From assembly GCA_016869715.1 (NCBI GenBank), contig VGDM01000009.1:1-64000 (forward strand): DNA of 64,000 nucleotides, given 5' to 3'. The notes beneath the pieces are model-generated. The model did not search any database. It was given only the letters and a program-made list of their open reading frames with translations, and was not told the DNA's origin. Numbering within the stretch: the stretch's first letter is position 1; each line of letters starts with the position of its first letter. Source of the DNA: Alphaproteobacteria bacterium. Its GTDB lineage: Bacteria; Pseudomonadota; Alphaproteobacteria; Acetobacterales; Acetobacteraceae. This document shows positions 17,653 through 25,965 of the stretch, one piece after another. Position numbers and translations under genes: made by a program.

Positions 17653-18591
17653 ATGCCCATCCCCGCCTTGTTTCAGGGCAGAGTCGCCCTGCCGGTGATT
17701 GCCGCGCCCATGTTCCTGGTCTCTGGCCCCGATCTGGTGGTGGAAACCTGCAAGGCGGGCGTAGTAGGGAGTTTCCCGGCGCTCAATCAGCGCAGCACGG
17801 AAGGCTATGGCGAATGGCTGGCAGAAATCCGGGAGAGGACCGGCAATGCCGCGGCACCTTTCGGGGTCAATCTGATCGTGCATCGGTCCAATACCAGGCT
17901 GGATGCCGATTTGGCAGAAACCGTGCGCCAGTGCGTGCCCTTCGTGATCACCTCACTCGGCGCCGTGTCGGAAGTGGTGGATGCCATCCATGGCTATGGC
18001 GGGTTGGTGTTTCATGACGTGATCAATCTGCGCCATGCGCAGAAGGCGGCAGAAGCTGGCGTTGATGGGCTGATTGCAGTATGCACCGGAGCGGGCGGGC
18101 ATGCCGGCACCTATAACCCCTTCGCCTTTGTGCAGGAGATCCGGCAATTCTATCAGGGCACCATCATCCTATCAGGTGCCATGTCCAACGGGGCGCATGT
18201 GGTCGCGGCGCGCGCGGCTGGGGCGGATTTTGCGTATTTGGGCACGCGTTTCATCGCGACAACGGAAAGCCGCGCGCCAGAGGATTACAAGCAGATGATT
18301 CTGGCCGCAACGGCGAAGGATATTGTTTATACCAATGCCATCAGCGGGGTGAATGGCAATTTCCTGCGCGCATCATTGGAAGCCGCGGGGCTCGATCCGG
18401 CGAATTTGCCCGAATTCAACAGGGAACTTCATCTGGGCAGCAGCGAAAAGCGTGCCTGGAAGAATATTTGGTCGGCGGGCCAGGGGGTGGGCGCTATTCA
18501 TGATGTGCCGAGCACGGCTGGATTGGTGGCGCGGCTGCAACGGGAATATGCGGCGGCGGTTGCTGGGTTGAACAGGGGCTTCGCCGCCTGA
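17653..18591 (+). CDS. Nitronate monooxygenase (2-nitropropane dioxygenase family)
   Basis: A 312-residue FMN-dependent TIM-barrel protein. The opening LPVIAAPMFLVSGPDLVVETCKAGVVGSFPALN is typical of class II nitronate monooxygenases. The catalytic His is likely in GAGGHAGTYNPFAF near residue 150, and the FMN phosphate site in LSGAMSNGAHVVAARAAGADFAYLGTRF near 175-205. It oxidises alkyl nitronates such as propionate 3-nitronate. ATG 17653 has GAAGGA seven bases before it. Divergent from the TPP-enzyme operon and convergent with mlaF. Confidence 0.92.
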   Translation: MPIPALFQGRVALPVIAAPMFLVSGPDLVVETCKAGVVGSFPALNQRSTEGYGEWLAEIRERTGNAAAPFGVNLIVHRSNTRLDADLAETVRQCVPFVITSLGAVSEVVDAIHGYGGLVFHDVINLRHAQKAAEAGVDGLIAVCTGAGGHAGTYNPFAFVQEIRQFYQGTIILSGAMSNGAHVVAARAAGADFAYLGTRFIATTESRAPEDYKQMILAATAKDIVYTNAISGVNGNFLRASLEAAGLDPANLPEFNRELHLGSSEKRAWKNIWSAGQGVGAIHDVPSTAGLVARLQREYAAAVAGLNRGFAA

Positions 18592-18630
18592 TTCAAATTG
18601 TTGCGGACCGTAGCCAATCCGCCCTCAAAC

Positions 18631-18712
18631 GCCGGCGCGCGCCTCCGCGCGCTTGGCTTCGCCGCATAAGCGGCGTCGCCAATTCGGGCTCGCGCCCGCC
18701 TTTGGCGGGCGT
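18631..18712. repeat. Intergenic GC-rich palindromic element
   Basis: The gap between the nitronate monooxygenase and mlaF genes contains short hairpins in series: GCCGC-ATAA-GCGGC at 18661-18674 and CGCCCGCC-TTT-GGCGGGCG at 18693-18711. No T-run follows either. A similar series, on the opposite strand, occurs at the window's right end. It could act as a bidirectional terminator for the convergent genes or be a copy of a dispersed repeat (inference). Confidence 0.5.
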
Positions 18713-18740
18713 GTGGCACTCAGCCAGGCCAACAATGACC

Positions 18741-19517
18741 CTATTTCCGCAATTCCATCTGTATTGGCCCTTCCCGCTCACCATGAGCGAATTGGTCCAC
18801 CATGGCATTTCCGGTATCGCCAAGTTTCGCGGCCTCGCCGGTCCAGACGATGCGGCCCTTATGTATCATGGCGGCGTCGTCGCCGATGCGGCGCGCGCTT
18901 GGCATGTCATGCGTGATGGAAACCGCCGTGGCACCCAGCCGATGCACCACATCCACAATCAGCCCATCAATCACTGCGCCCATGATGGGATCAAGCCCGG
19001 TTGTCGGTTCATCGAAGAAAATGATCTCAGGCTCGGCCGCAATGGCGCGCGCGAGGGCGACGCGTTTCTGCATACCGCCTGAAAGTTCAGACGGCGAAAG
19101 ATCACCCACCGATGCGGCAAGGCCCACTTGCGCCAAGACCTCGGCCGCCTTGTCGCGGGCGCGGGCGCGGGCGATGCGCTTTTGCGCCAGTAGCTTGAAG
19201 CAGACATTCTCCCAGACCGGCAGGCTATCGAACAGGGCGCCATTCTGAAACAGCATGCCGATACGGTCATTTAGTGCCTCACGCTCGTGCCGCGGCAGCG
19301 CCAAAACATCCCGTCCATCAATTTCAATGCCACCGGCATCGGGTTCAATCAACCCCAGGATGCATTTGATTGTGACGGATTTGCCGGAACCCGATCCCCC
19401 CAGAATGACCATGCCATGCCCTGCGCGGATATCGAGGTCCACGCCATCCAGCACCTGCTTCGGGCCAAAAGCCTTTGAGAGCCCACGCAGGCGGATTTTC
19501 GGCACCGCGCCACTCAT
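18741..19517 (-). CDS. mlaF: Phospholipid (Mla-type) ABC transporter ATP-binding protein
   Basis: A 258-residue ATPase. Walker A is [12 protein letters not shown] near residue 43, the signature SPSELSGGMQKRVALARAI near 145 and Walker B IIFFDEPTTGLDP near 168, with the switch His in ITHDM. The GGSGSGKS and LSGGMQKR forms are characteristic of MlaF/Ttg2A. ATG 19517 overlaps the mlaE stop by four bases; the ORF track's 41 extra residues are a shadow of mlaE. With MlaE it drives lipid movement between outer and inner membranes. MlaD, MlaC and MlaB genes are not adjacent, unlike in E. coli. Confidence 0.93.
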   Translation of the reverse strand: MSGAVPKIRLRGLSKAFGPKQVLDGVDLDIRAGHGMVILGGSGSGKSVTIKCILGLIEPDAGGIEIDGRDVLALPRHEREALNDRIGMLFQNGALFDSLPVWENVCFKLLAQKRIARARARDKAAEVLAQVGLAASVGDLSPSELSGGMQKRVALARAIAAEPEIIFFDEPTTGLDPIMGAVIDGLIVDVVHRLGATAVSITHDMPSARRIGDDAAMIHKGRIVWTGEAAKLGDTGNAMVDQFAHGEREGPIQMELRK

Positions 19518-20299
19518 CGCGCGAAAAACATTTCGGTGATAATGTAATCCAGCGCCAGAATGAGGATGGAAGATATCACCACCGCCGAAGTTGCCGCCGC
19601 CCCAACGCCCTGCGCGCCGCCCTTGCTGTTGTAGCCGCACCAGCAGCCCGTCAACGCAATCACAAAGCCAAAGACCGAAGCCTTCACGAGGCCGGAGACC
19701 ACATCCATGGTCTGCGTGAAATCAAGCGTGGCCCGCAAATACCCGGCCGAGCTGAAGTCAAGCTTCGCCGTGCCGATCAGCCAGCCGCCCATCACCCCAA
19801 GCGTATCGGCAATCAGAACCAGGAAGGGCAAGGCGATGGCGGCGGCCAAAAGCCTTGGCGCCACCAAGTACTTCATCGGGTTGGTGGAAAGCGTGGTCAG
19901 CGCGTCAATCTGATCCGTCACGCGCATGGTGCCGATTTCAGCGGCAAAGGCAGCACCAATGCGCCCGGCCACCATCAGCCCGGCAATCACCGGACCCAAT
20001 TCGCGCGTGATGGAAAGCACCACAACATTCGCGACCGCTCCTTCCGCATTAAAGCGCGCGAAACCCGTATAGGTTTGCAGCGCCAGCACCATGCCGGTGA
20101 AAATCGCCGTCAGCGCCACGACAGGCAGCGAGAAATAACCGATTTCTACCACATGGCGCAGAAACAGTCGGCCATAAAAGGGCGGGCGCAGCAGATGCGA
20201 AATACCCTCAAGCGCGAACAGCACCACGGCACCAATGCGCTGCAACGCCCCCAGCACGGCGCGGCCAAGGGTGGCGACGGGATCGAGGATTGCAGCCAA
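19514..20299 (-). CDS. mlaE: Phospholipid (Mla-type) ABC transporter permease
   Basis: A 261-residue MlaE-family membrane permease. Family marks are LRHVVEIGYFSLPVVALTAIFTGMVLALQTYTGFARF near residues 48-85, REIGPVIAGLMVAGRIGAAFAAEIGTM (here starting RELGP) near 105-130 and a TDQIDALTTLSTNPMKYLVAPRLLA stretch. The start lies three bases from the alr stop and its own stop overlaps mlaF, so alr, mlaE and mlaF are probably one transcript with dnaB. Confidence 0.94.
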   Translation of the reverse strand: MAAILDPVATLGRAVLGALQRIGAVVLFALEGISHLLRPPFYGRLFLRHVVEIGYFSLPVVALTAIFTGMVLALQTYTGFARFNAEGAVANVVVLSITRELGPVIAGLMVAGRIGAAFAAEIGTMRVTDQIDALTTLSTNPMKYLVAPRLLAAAIALPFLVLIADTLGVMGGWLIGTAKLDFSSAGYLRATLDFTQTMDVVSGLVKASVFGFVIALTGCWCGYNSKGGAQGVGAAATSAVVISSILILALDYIITEMFFAR

Positions 20300-20301
20300 G
20301 C

Positions 20302-21384
20302 TCAGCCCGCCCCGTAATCGCGACGGTAGCGGTCGCCGAGCGAGGTCAGGATCTCATAGCCAATCGTGCCAGCTTGCGCTGCCAGATCATCCGGCGATGG
20401 CGCAGCACCGCCGATCAGCGTGACGCGATCCCCTAACGCCAGACCCGGCGTTTCCGTCACATCCAGCGTGATCAAATCCATGGAAACGCGCCCCACCATC
20501 GGCAGAATCATGCCGCGATAGGCCGCGACACCTCGCCCAGATAGGCTTCTCAGGTAGCCGTCCGCGTAGCCAACCGCAATGGTTGCGATCCGGCTGGGGC
20601 GCGCCGCCACGAAGGAAGCGCCGTATCCAACGCTGGCACCGGCCGGGATATCGCGGATTTGCAGAATGGGCGCTTCCAGCCGGATCGCCGGCCGCATCGG
20701 ATTGGGTGCGCCTGGAGTCGGGTTGATGCCGTAGAGCGCGCAGCCTGGCCGGGCAAGGTCTGAGGCGTAATCCGCGCCCAAAAACAGGCCGGACGAATTG
20801 GCAAATGACCGCTTGAGCCTGGGCAGCACCGCACAGGCGCGGGCAAAACGCGCGGCCTGTTCGGCATTCAAGGGATGATCCGGTTCATCCGCGCAGGCCA
20901 AATGCGACATGACATACAGCAGATCGAGCCCCGCCAGCAGCGCATGATCGGCGGCTAGCCCCGCCTGTTCGCCCACATCCAGCCCAAGTCGCGCCATGCC
21001 TGTATCCAGATGCAGTAGCGCCTGACGCGCCCGGCCCGCGCTACGTCCCGCAGCCGCATGGGCAAGCACATCGCCAAGGCTGTTCAACACCGGGACTAGC
21101 GCAGCGCCCTCATCCGCGCCGGGCGCGAAGCCATCCAGCACGGCAATCATTGGCCCGGCGCCAAGGGCCGCGCGCAGCGCCATGCCTTCTGACAAATGCG
21201 CAACAAAGAAATGCCGGCAGCCTGCGGCAACCAGGGCAGGCGCGACGCGCGCCGCACCAAGCCCATAGGCATTGGCCTTCACTACCCCCGCGACAGCACC
21301 CGGTGAAGCATGTTCGGCCAGCGCGCGCCAATTAGCGGCAATGGCCGTAAGGTCAATATGCAAAACCGCGGTCGGGTCCATCAT
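20302..21384 (-). CDS. alr: Alanine racemase
   Basis: A 360-residue fold-type III PLP enzyme that interconverts L- and D-alanine for peptidoglycan. The PLP lysine sits in AGVVKANAYGLGA near residue 35. The catalytic Tyr of the second site is likely in ASVGYGASFVA near 255, and VSMDLITLDVTE near 305 is a signature block. The gene lies between dnaB (13-base gap) and mlaE (2-base gap), an arrangement seen in other alphaproteobacteria. Confidence 0.96.
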   Translation of the reverse strand: MMDPTAVLHIDLTAIAANWRALAEHASPGAVAGVVKANAYGLGAARVAPALVAAGCRHFFVAHLSEGMALRAALGAGPMIAVLDGFAPGADEGAALVPVLNSLGDVLAHAAAGRSAGRARQALLHLDTGMARLGLDVGEQAGLAADHALLAGLDLLYVMSHLACADEPDHPLNAEQAARFARACAVLPRLKRSFANSSGLFLGADYASDLARPGCALYGINPTPGAPNPMRPAIRLEAPILQIRDIPAGASVGYGASFVAARPSRIATIAVGYADGYLRSLSGRGVAAYRGMILPMVGRVSMDLITLDVTETPGLALGDRVTLIGGAAPSPDDLAAQAGTIGYEILTSLGDRYRRDYGAG

Positions 21385-21396
21385 GCGGATGCTGGA

Positions 21397-22923
21397 TCAG
21401 CCCGCAAAACCATCATCATGCTGCGTATCCAAATCCCCGAAACGCGTGAATTCTGCTTCGAAAAACAATTTGATGGTGCCGGTTGGGCCATGGCGCTGCT
21501 TGGCGATGATCAGCTCCGCCTTGTTATGCGCCATTTCCATATCCTTCTGCCATTTATCTACCGCACCTTGGAACTTTTCGGCATTGTCGAAGGAAAGCTC
21601 CTTGGGCGCGCGCTGCATCAAATAATATTCATCGCGATAGACGAACATGACCACATCGGCATCCTGTTCGATCGAACCTGATTCACGCAAATCCGAAAGC
21701 TGCGGGCGCTTGTCTTCGCGGCTTTCCACGGCGCGCGACAACTGCGACAGCGCAATCACCGGCACCGATAATTCCTTTGCGAGTGCCTTCAGCCCCTGCG
21801 TGATCACGCTGATTTCGAGTACACGGCTTTCCGGCCGCGTGCCCGCTGCCGGGCGCATCAGCTGCAAATAGTCAACCACAATCAGGTCAAGCCCCTTGCT
21901 GCGCTGCAAGCGCCGGCAGCGTGTGCGTAGCGCCGAGATGCTGATCGCCGGCGTGTCATCAATATGCAAGGGCAGTGATGCCAATTCGCGGCTGACTTCC
22001 AGAAACCGGTCAAAATCACGCTGGCTGATTTCCCCACGCCGGATGCGATCCCCCGAAATGCGTGATTCCTCGGCGAGCAAGCGCGTCGCCAATTGATCCG
22101 CGCTCATTTCGAGCGAAAACAACGCAACGCCACCCTTAGGCACCGCATTCGGGTCTGCTTCCTGCGCGGTACGCAGCACGGATTTCGCCGCGCCAAAGGC
22201 GATTTTGGTCGCAAGTGCCGTTTTGCCCATGCCAGGCCGGCCCGCGATGATGAGCAGATCGGATGGGTGCAGCCCGCCGGTCTTGTTGTCTAAATCGCGC
22301 AGGCCCGTGGGCAAGCCGGAAACCCCGCCCGGCGTGGTGAAGGCCTTTTCCGCCTGATGCACAGCCAGCGTCAACGCACGCTCAAAAGTCAGGAAGCCGC
22401 CTTTCCCCGCGCCGTCTTCCTTGGCCAATTCAAAGAGTGATTGTTCGGCGGCTTCCAACTGCGCCTTGGCGTCCAACTCGGCTTCCGCACCAAAGGCCCG
22501 GTTCACCACCACTTCGCCCAAATCCACTAATTGGCGGCGGAGCCAGGCATCATAAATCACCTGTCCATATTCACCGGCATTGATGACACCGACCATGGCC
22601 GAGAGAAGCTGCGCCAAATAGGCCGGGCCGCCGACCTCATCCAACAGGCCGGAATGTTCAAACTCCGCGCGCAAGGTCACCGCATCGGCAAGCTGGCCCG
22701 CTTCCACGCGGCGCTTGATGGCCTGGAAAATCCGCCCATGCACCGCATCGGCGAAGTGTTCCGGCGCCAGATATTCGCCAACACGTTCAAACGCCTTGTT
22801 ATTGGCCAAAAGCGCGCCCAGCAGCGCCTGTTCGGCGGCCAGATTGGATGGCGGAACACGCTGCGACAGGCCGAGCAAACCGGGCCCAGGGGTGCCGCCG
22901 GGCGAGGGGTCAAAATTATTCAT
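21397..22923 (-). CDS. dnaB: Replicative DNA helicase DnaB
   Basis: A 508-residue hexameric helicase that opens DNA at the replication fork. The N-terminal domain starts with VPPSNLAAEQALLGALL near residue 25. The ATPase domain has Walker A IIAGRPGMGKTALATKIA near 225, GVALFSLEMSADQLATRL, LDLIVVDYLQLM (Walker B) near 345 and VIALSQLSRAVESREDKRPQLSDLRESGSIEQDADVV. The ORF track extends 87 codons upstream with non-homologous sequence; ATG 22923 gives the usual length. Confidence 0.97.
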   Translation of the reverse strand: MNNFDPSPGGTPGPGLLGLSQRVPPSNLAAEQALLGALLANNKAFERVGEYLAPEHFADAVHGRIFQAIKRRVEAGQLADAVTLRAEFEHSGLLDEVGGPAYLAQLLSAMVGVINAGEYGQVIYDAWLRRQLVDLGEVVVNRAFGAEAELDAKAQLEAAEQSLFELAKEDGAGKGGFLTFERALTLAVHQAEKAFTTPGGVSGLPTGLRDLDNKTGGLHPSDLLIIAGRPGMGKTALATKIAFGAAKSVLRTAQEADPNAVPKGGVALFSLEMSADQLATRLLAEESRISGDRIRRGEISQRDFDRFLEVSRELASLPLHIDDTPAISISALRTRCRRLQRSKGLDLIVVDYLQLMRPAAGTRPESRVLEISVITQGLKALAKELSVPVIALSQLSRAVESREDKRPQLSDLRESGSIEQDADVVMFVYRDEYYLMQRAPKELSFDNAEKFQGAVDKWQKDMEMAHNKAELIIAKQRHGPTGTIKLFFEAEFTRFGDLDTQHDDGFAG

Positions 22924-22993
22924 GCGCTTGTATAGCCCAGCGCGGAGGAGTCGGCGCCTGGGGATAGTGGGGATTGCAAGGAAAAGCTGCGCG

Positions 22994-23998
22994 CTATTCC
23001 GCCGCGCCGCGAAGCCCATCCCACCAGGGGCAGGCGCCAGGCATAAGGGTGTGATTGCCGGGCAGCACCTGCACCGGCGCCCTTTCGCCGCGCGCTGCCG
23101 CAGCCATGCGCATATCTCGCCCCTTGGCGACCGCTTCCGCCCCGGCCCAATGCCGATCATGGCCCCATAGGCTTGGCCCGCCATCCATACGCTCGGCCTG
23201 CCAAGAGCTAGGGTTTATATGCCGCCCACCCCAGCCATATTCGACCAGAAAGCCCCCCGGCGTGCGCGCATAAAAACTCGTCATCCAATCATTGGTGTGG
23301 CGGCCAAGCGTGGTACCGATGCGGCCTTCCTCAGACAGCGCAATGTCATAGCCCTGCCCGACATCATCTAGGCTGAGGCATCCCATCATGAGGTGATGCA
23401 AGGATGCCTTGCCCGTTTCAATCAGCGCCAGCGAATGATGCCGGCCATTCACATGCATGAAATAGGCGCGGAAGGGATTTTCTACCCAATCCGAAAGCCC
23501 AAAGCCGAGCACTTCCCGATAGAAGGGCAGCACATCTTCAATGCGCGGCACATTCAAGACAGCATGGCCCATGCCAAGCGGCCCAGTGCGAAAGCCCGAA
23601 ATGGCGCGACCGGGAATGAAAGGCCGGTCGGTCACTTCCGGCCCATGAAACAGCTCCACCCGATTGCCGAGCGGATCGGTGGTGACAATCACTTCCGCCA
23701 CTCGCCGCCGCGCGGCCAAGGCGGCACTGCCGGCTGCGACGCGATGCCCCGCCGCTTCCAGGCGGGCGGCCATGGCTTGCAATGCCGCCGCATCCGCCAC
23801 TTCCCAGCCAAAGGCGCCGAGGCCATCATGCGCATCAGCGCTGATGATCACGCGCTGGCGCCGATCATCCATGCGGAAGGCGATTTCGGTCGCGGATTTT
23901 TCGGCGAGCATCAGCCCAAGCAGGCGCGGCCCGAAGCCGGCCCAATCATCCAATTGGCTGGCGCGCAGTTCCAGATAGCCCAAGGTGGTAATGGCCAT
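22994..23998 (-). CDS. VOC-family extradiol dioxygenase-like protein
   Basis: A 334-residue protein made of two vicinal-oxygen-chelate modules, as in 2,3-dihydroxybiphenyl 1,2-dioxygenase (BphC). The N-terminal module begins ITTLGYLELRASQLDDW. The C-terminal module has GHAVLNVPRIEDVLPFYREVLGF (metal-binding His near residue 150), NGRHHSLALIE near 205 (second His) and GFLVEYGWGG near 265 (Glu). These match the His-His-Glu iron site of type I extradiol dioxygenases. The ring substrate is unknown. Start ATG 23998; the track's ATG at 24052 adds 18 residues without support. Confidence 0.88.
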   Translation of the reverse strand: MAITTLGYLELRASQLDDWAGFGPRLLGLMLAEKSATEIAFRMDDRRQRVIISADAHDGLGAFGWEVADAAALQAMAARLEAAGHRVAAGSAALAARRRVAEVIVTTDPLGNRVELFHGPEVTDRPFIPGRAISGFRTGPLGMGHAVLNVPRIEDVLPFYREVLGFGLSDWVENPFRAYFMHVNGRHHSLALIETGKASLHHLMMGCLSLDDVGQGYDIALSEEGRIGTTLGRHTNDWMTSFYARTPGGFLVEYGWGGRHINPSSWQAERMDGGPSLWGHDRHWAGAEAVAKGRDMRMAAAARGERAPVQVLPGNHTLMPGACPWWDGLRGAAE

Positions 23999-24071
23999 GG
24001 CGCAATCCCCTTGCTTGCGGCCATGATGGCGCCAAAGCCGCCTAAAGGCCAAGGGAGGAAATCATGCTGCG

Positions 24072-25007
24072 TTGGGTCATGGTCTTTTTTGCATTTTTTT
24101 CAGCCTGGGTATTGCCGTTGCGCAGCAATGGGCACCGGATAGGCCAGTCACCATCCTGAACCCCTATACCGCCGGCAGCACGACCGACCAATTGGCCCGC
24201 GCACTCGCAGCCGGCATGGCGCCGCGGCTTGGTCAGCCCGTGGTGTTCGTCAATCGCGACAGTGCTGCTGGCGGCGTTGGTACTGCGCAAGCGGCACGCG
24301 CCACACCCGATAGGCATTACCTGCTTTTCGCCCAGGCAGTGGTTTTCTCCGTCCTGCCCGCGCGCGGCGAAATCGGCTTCACCGCCGCATCTTTTGTACC
24401 GGTCTGCCAAAGCTTCGAAAATGCCATGGCGATTGCGGTGCGCCCGGAAAGTCGCTTCAGTTTACTGACTGATGTTATCGCTGCCGCCCGCACACGGTCC
24501 GGTGCCATCACCTATGGGCATCAGGGCATTGCCTCGGTCCCGCACCTGGCCGCGATAGAATTGGCGGAGGTTGCCGGCATACAGGTGCAGGAAGTGCCCT
24601 ATCGCGGAGAGCCTGCGCTGGTCACGGATTTGCGCGCCGGGCGCGTGGATTTCGCAGTGCTGGTCATGCGATCGCTCGCCGCCGGGGGCTTTCGTACGCT
24701 TGGCGTCTTTGCACCGGAACGCCACCCGCTGCTGCCGGATGCACCAACGGTGATGGAGCAAGGCTTTGCCGTGGCACCCACCAGCTTTGGCGGGCTTTCT
24801 GCCCCTGCTAAAACGCTAGCCGCCAAAATTGCGCGGCTGGAGGCCGCCTGCCTGGAAGCAGCACGCGAAGAAGCCTATCGCCACGTCGCCACGCGCATGT
24901 TTCAACCAATGCGGCCCGAAGCCGATGCGGCGAGCCTTGCCACAAGGCTCGCAAGCGATGTTGCCGATAAGCGCCGGCTGCTTAGCCTGATCAATGAGGC
25001 GCGATAG
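24072..25007 (+). CDS. TctC/Bug-family substrate-binding protein with an apparently frameshifted leader
   Basis: The body is a 300-residue periplasmic binding protein: APDRPVTILNPYTAGSTTDQLARAL, VFVNRDSAAGGVGTAQAARATPD and VQEVPYRGEPALVTDLRAGRVDF. The open frame begins only at a TTG at 24072 without a placed Shine-Dalgarno. GGGAGG before ATG 24064 has ideal spacing, but that ATG is in another frame, giving MLRWVMVFFAFF before TTTTTTT at 24094-24100 and a stop 90 bases on. Adding one T to that run would join ATG 24064 to SLGIAVAQQ and yield a normal leader. So this is either a homopolymer error, a recent inactivation or slippage. The YRG ligand loop is intact. The gene lies between the divergent dioxygenase-like gene and a convergent isomerase. 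Confidence 0.8.
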   Translation: MGHGLFCIFFSLGIAVAQQWAPDRPVTILNPYTAGSTTDQLARALAAGMAPRLGQPVVFVNRDSAAGGVGTAQAARATPDRHYLLFAQAVVFSVLPARGEIGFTAASFVPVCQSFENAMAIAVRPESRFSLLTDVIAAARTRSGAITYGHQGIASVPHLAAIELAEVAGIQVQEVPYRGEPALVTDLRAGRVDFAVLVMRSLAAGGFRTLGVFAPERHPLLPDAPTVMEQGFAVAPTSFGGLSAPAKTLAAKIARLEAACLEAAREEAYRHVATRMFQPMRPEADAASLATRLASDVADKRRLLSLINEAR

Positions 25008-25017
25008 CCGGGGCGGA

Positions 25018-25851
25018 TCAGTCTACCTTCACCCCCGCCGCGCGGGCCTTTTCCATCATATAGCCGCGCGCCCATTGCATATCTTCAAGCGACCCAAAGG
25101 CATTGGTGTAGTGGCCCTTGAAGCCGCGCGCTTCGATCAGGCGGAACATATCGCCGAAATCGAAATCACCCTGGCCGGGCACCAGATGTTCCTCATGCCC
25201 ATTGCGCCAGCAATCCGCGAGCCGCACTTCGCGCACGCGGTGCATCGGAATGCCCGTCACCCAGGAAGCGACGCCATCAGGCATCAGATGCGCGTGATTG
25301 GCGGTGAAGGAAAGCGCGAAGGCGGGCGAATGGATGGCATCGTGATAATAGCGCCATTCTTCCTGCGTATGCGCCAGGTAATGCACCTCTGCCGTTGGGG
25401 GCTCCACATTCAGGTTCTCCAGCAACAACAGCGCGCCATGCTTTTCGGCGTGCTGCACCATGCGCTGCAGGCGATCCCGCCCCGCTTCCATGCGCATCGG
25501 CAAATCAGCGGTGAAGTGATAACCGGCATGCACCACGATCCATTCCGCTGCAAGCTTTGGCGCCACTTCAATATAGGCGCGCAAATAGGCATCCACGGCT
25601 TCCGACAGGAAGGGGGAATATTCCGCAACATTCACGGCAGAGAGTGTGTGCAGCGCAATCGTCACGCCATTGGCCCGGGCTGAGGCAACAATGGCGCGGC
25701 AGCGCCTGTCATCGAACATGGTCACCTTATTCTCACCCGTGTCCAACTGGATATCTATGTGACGCACCTGGTTGCGCGCCGCCCATTCAATGGCGCCTTC
25801 CAGCTTCAACTTGCGCCCAACATCCACCCCAATCCGGTCAATCAACGCCAT
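25018..25851 (-). CDS. Sugar phosphate isomerase/epimerase-like TIM-barrel protein
   Basis: A 277-residue xylose-isomerase-like barrel (AP endonuclease 2 fold). Visible segments are IGVDVGRKLKLEGAIEWAARNQVRHIDIQLDT at the start, EWIVVHAGYHFTADLPMRMEAGRDRLQRMV (metal-site His), LLLLENLNVEPPT (metal-site Glu), then HAHLMPDG and a late GQGDFDFGDMFRLIEARGFKGHY. Members isomerise sugars, inosose or hydroxypyruvate; the substrate is not evident. ATG 25851 has AGGAGG seven bases upstream, while the track's long extension (89 residues) is a shadow. Divergent from an ABC importer. Confidence 0.87.
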   Translation of the reverse strand: MALIDRIGVDVGRKLKLEGAIEWAARNQVRHIDIQLDTGENKVTMFDDRRCRAIVASARANGVTIALHTLSAVNVAEYSPFLSEAVDAYLRAYIEVAPKLAAEWIVVHAGYHFTADLPMRMEAGRDRLQRMVQHAEKHGALLLLENLNVEPPTAEVHYLAHTQEEWRYYHDAIHSPAFALSFTANHAHLMPDGVASWVTGIPMHRVREVRLADCWRNGHEEHLVPGQGDFDFGDMFRLIEARGFKGHYTNAFGSLEDMQWARGYMMEKARAAGVKVD

Positions 25852-25965
25852 GGCATGCCTCCTGTTTTGGGCATGGTTTACAGGCTTCCGGCAGGGTGGC
25901 AAGCTTCCTTTAAAGCAAGCGGGAGCACCCTTGGCGCACCCGCAATCCCCGGGGGAAGTCACGCA

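Noticed and set aside
18601-18740. CRISPR-like or terminator series after the nitronate monooxygenase gene
   Set aside because: Hairpins differ from each other, have no regular spacing or spacers, and no T-run follows.
19475-20317. 280-residue plus-strand ORF
   Set aside because: It is antisense to mlaE; its Arg/His/Gln-rich translation is typical of a shadow frame.
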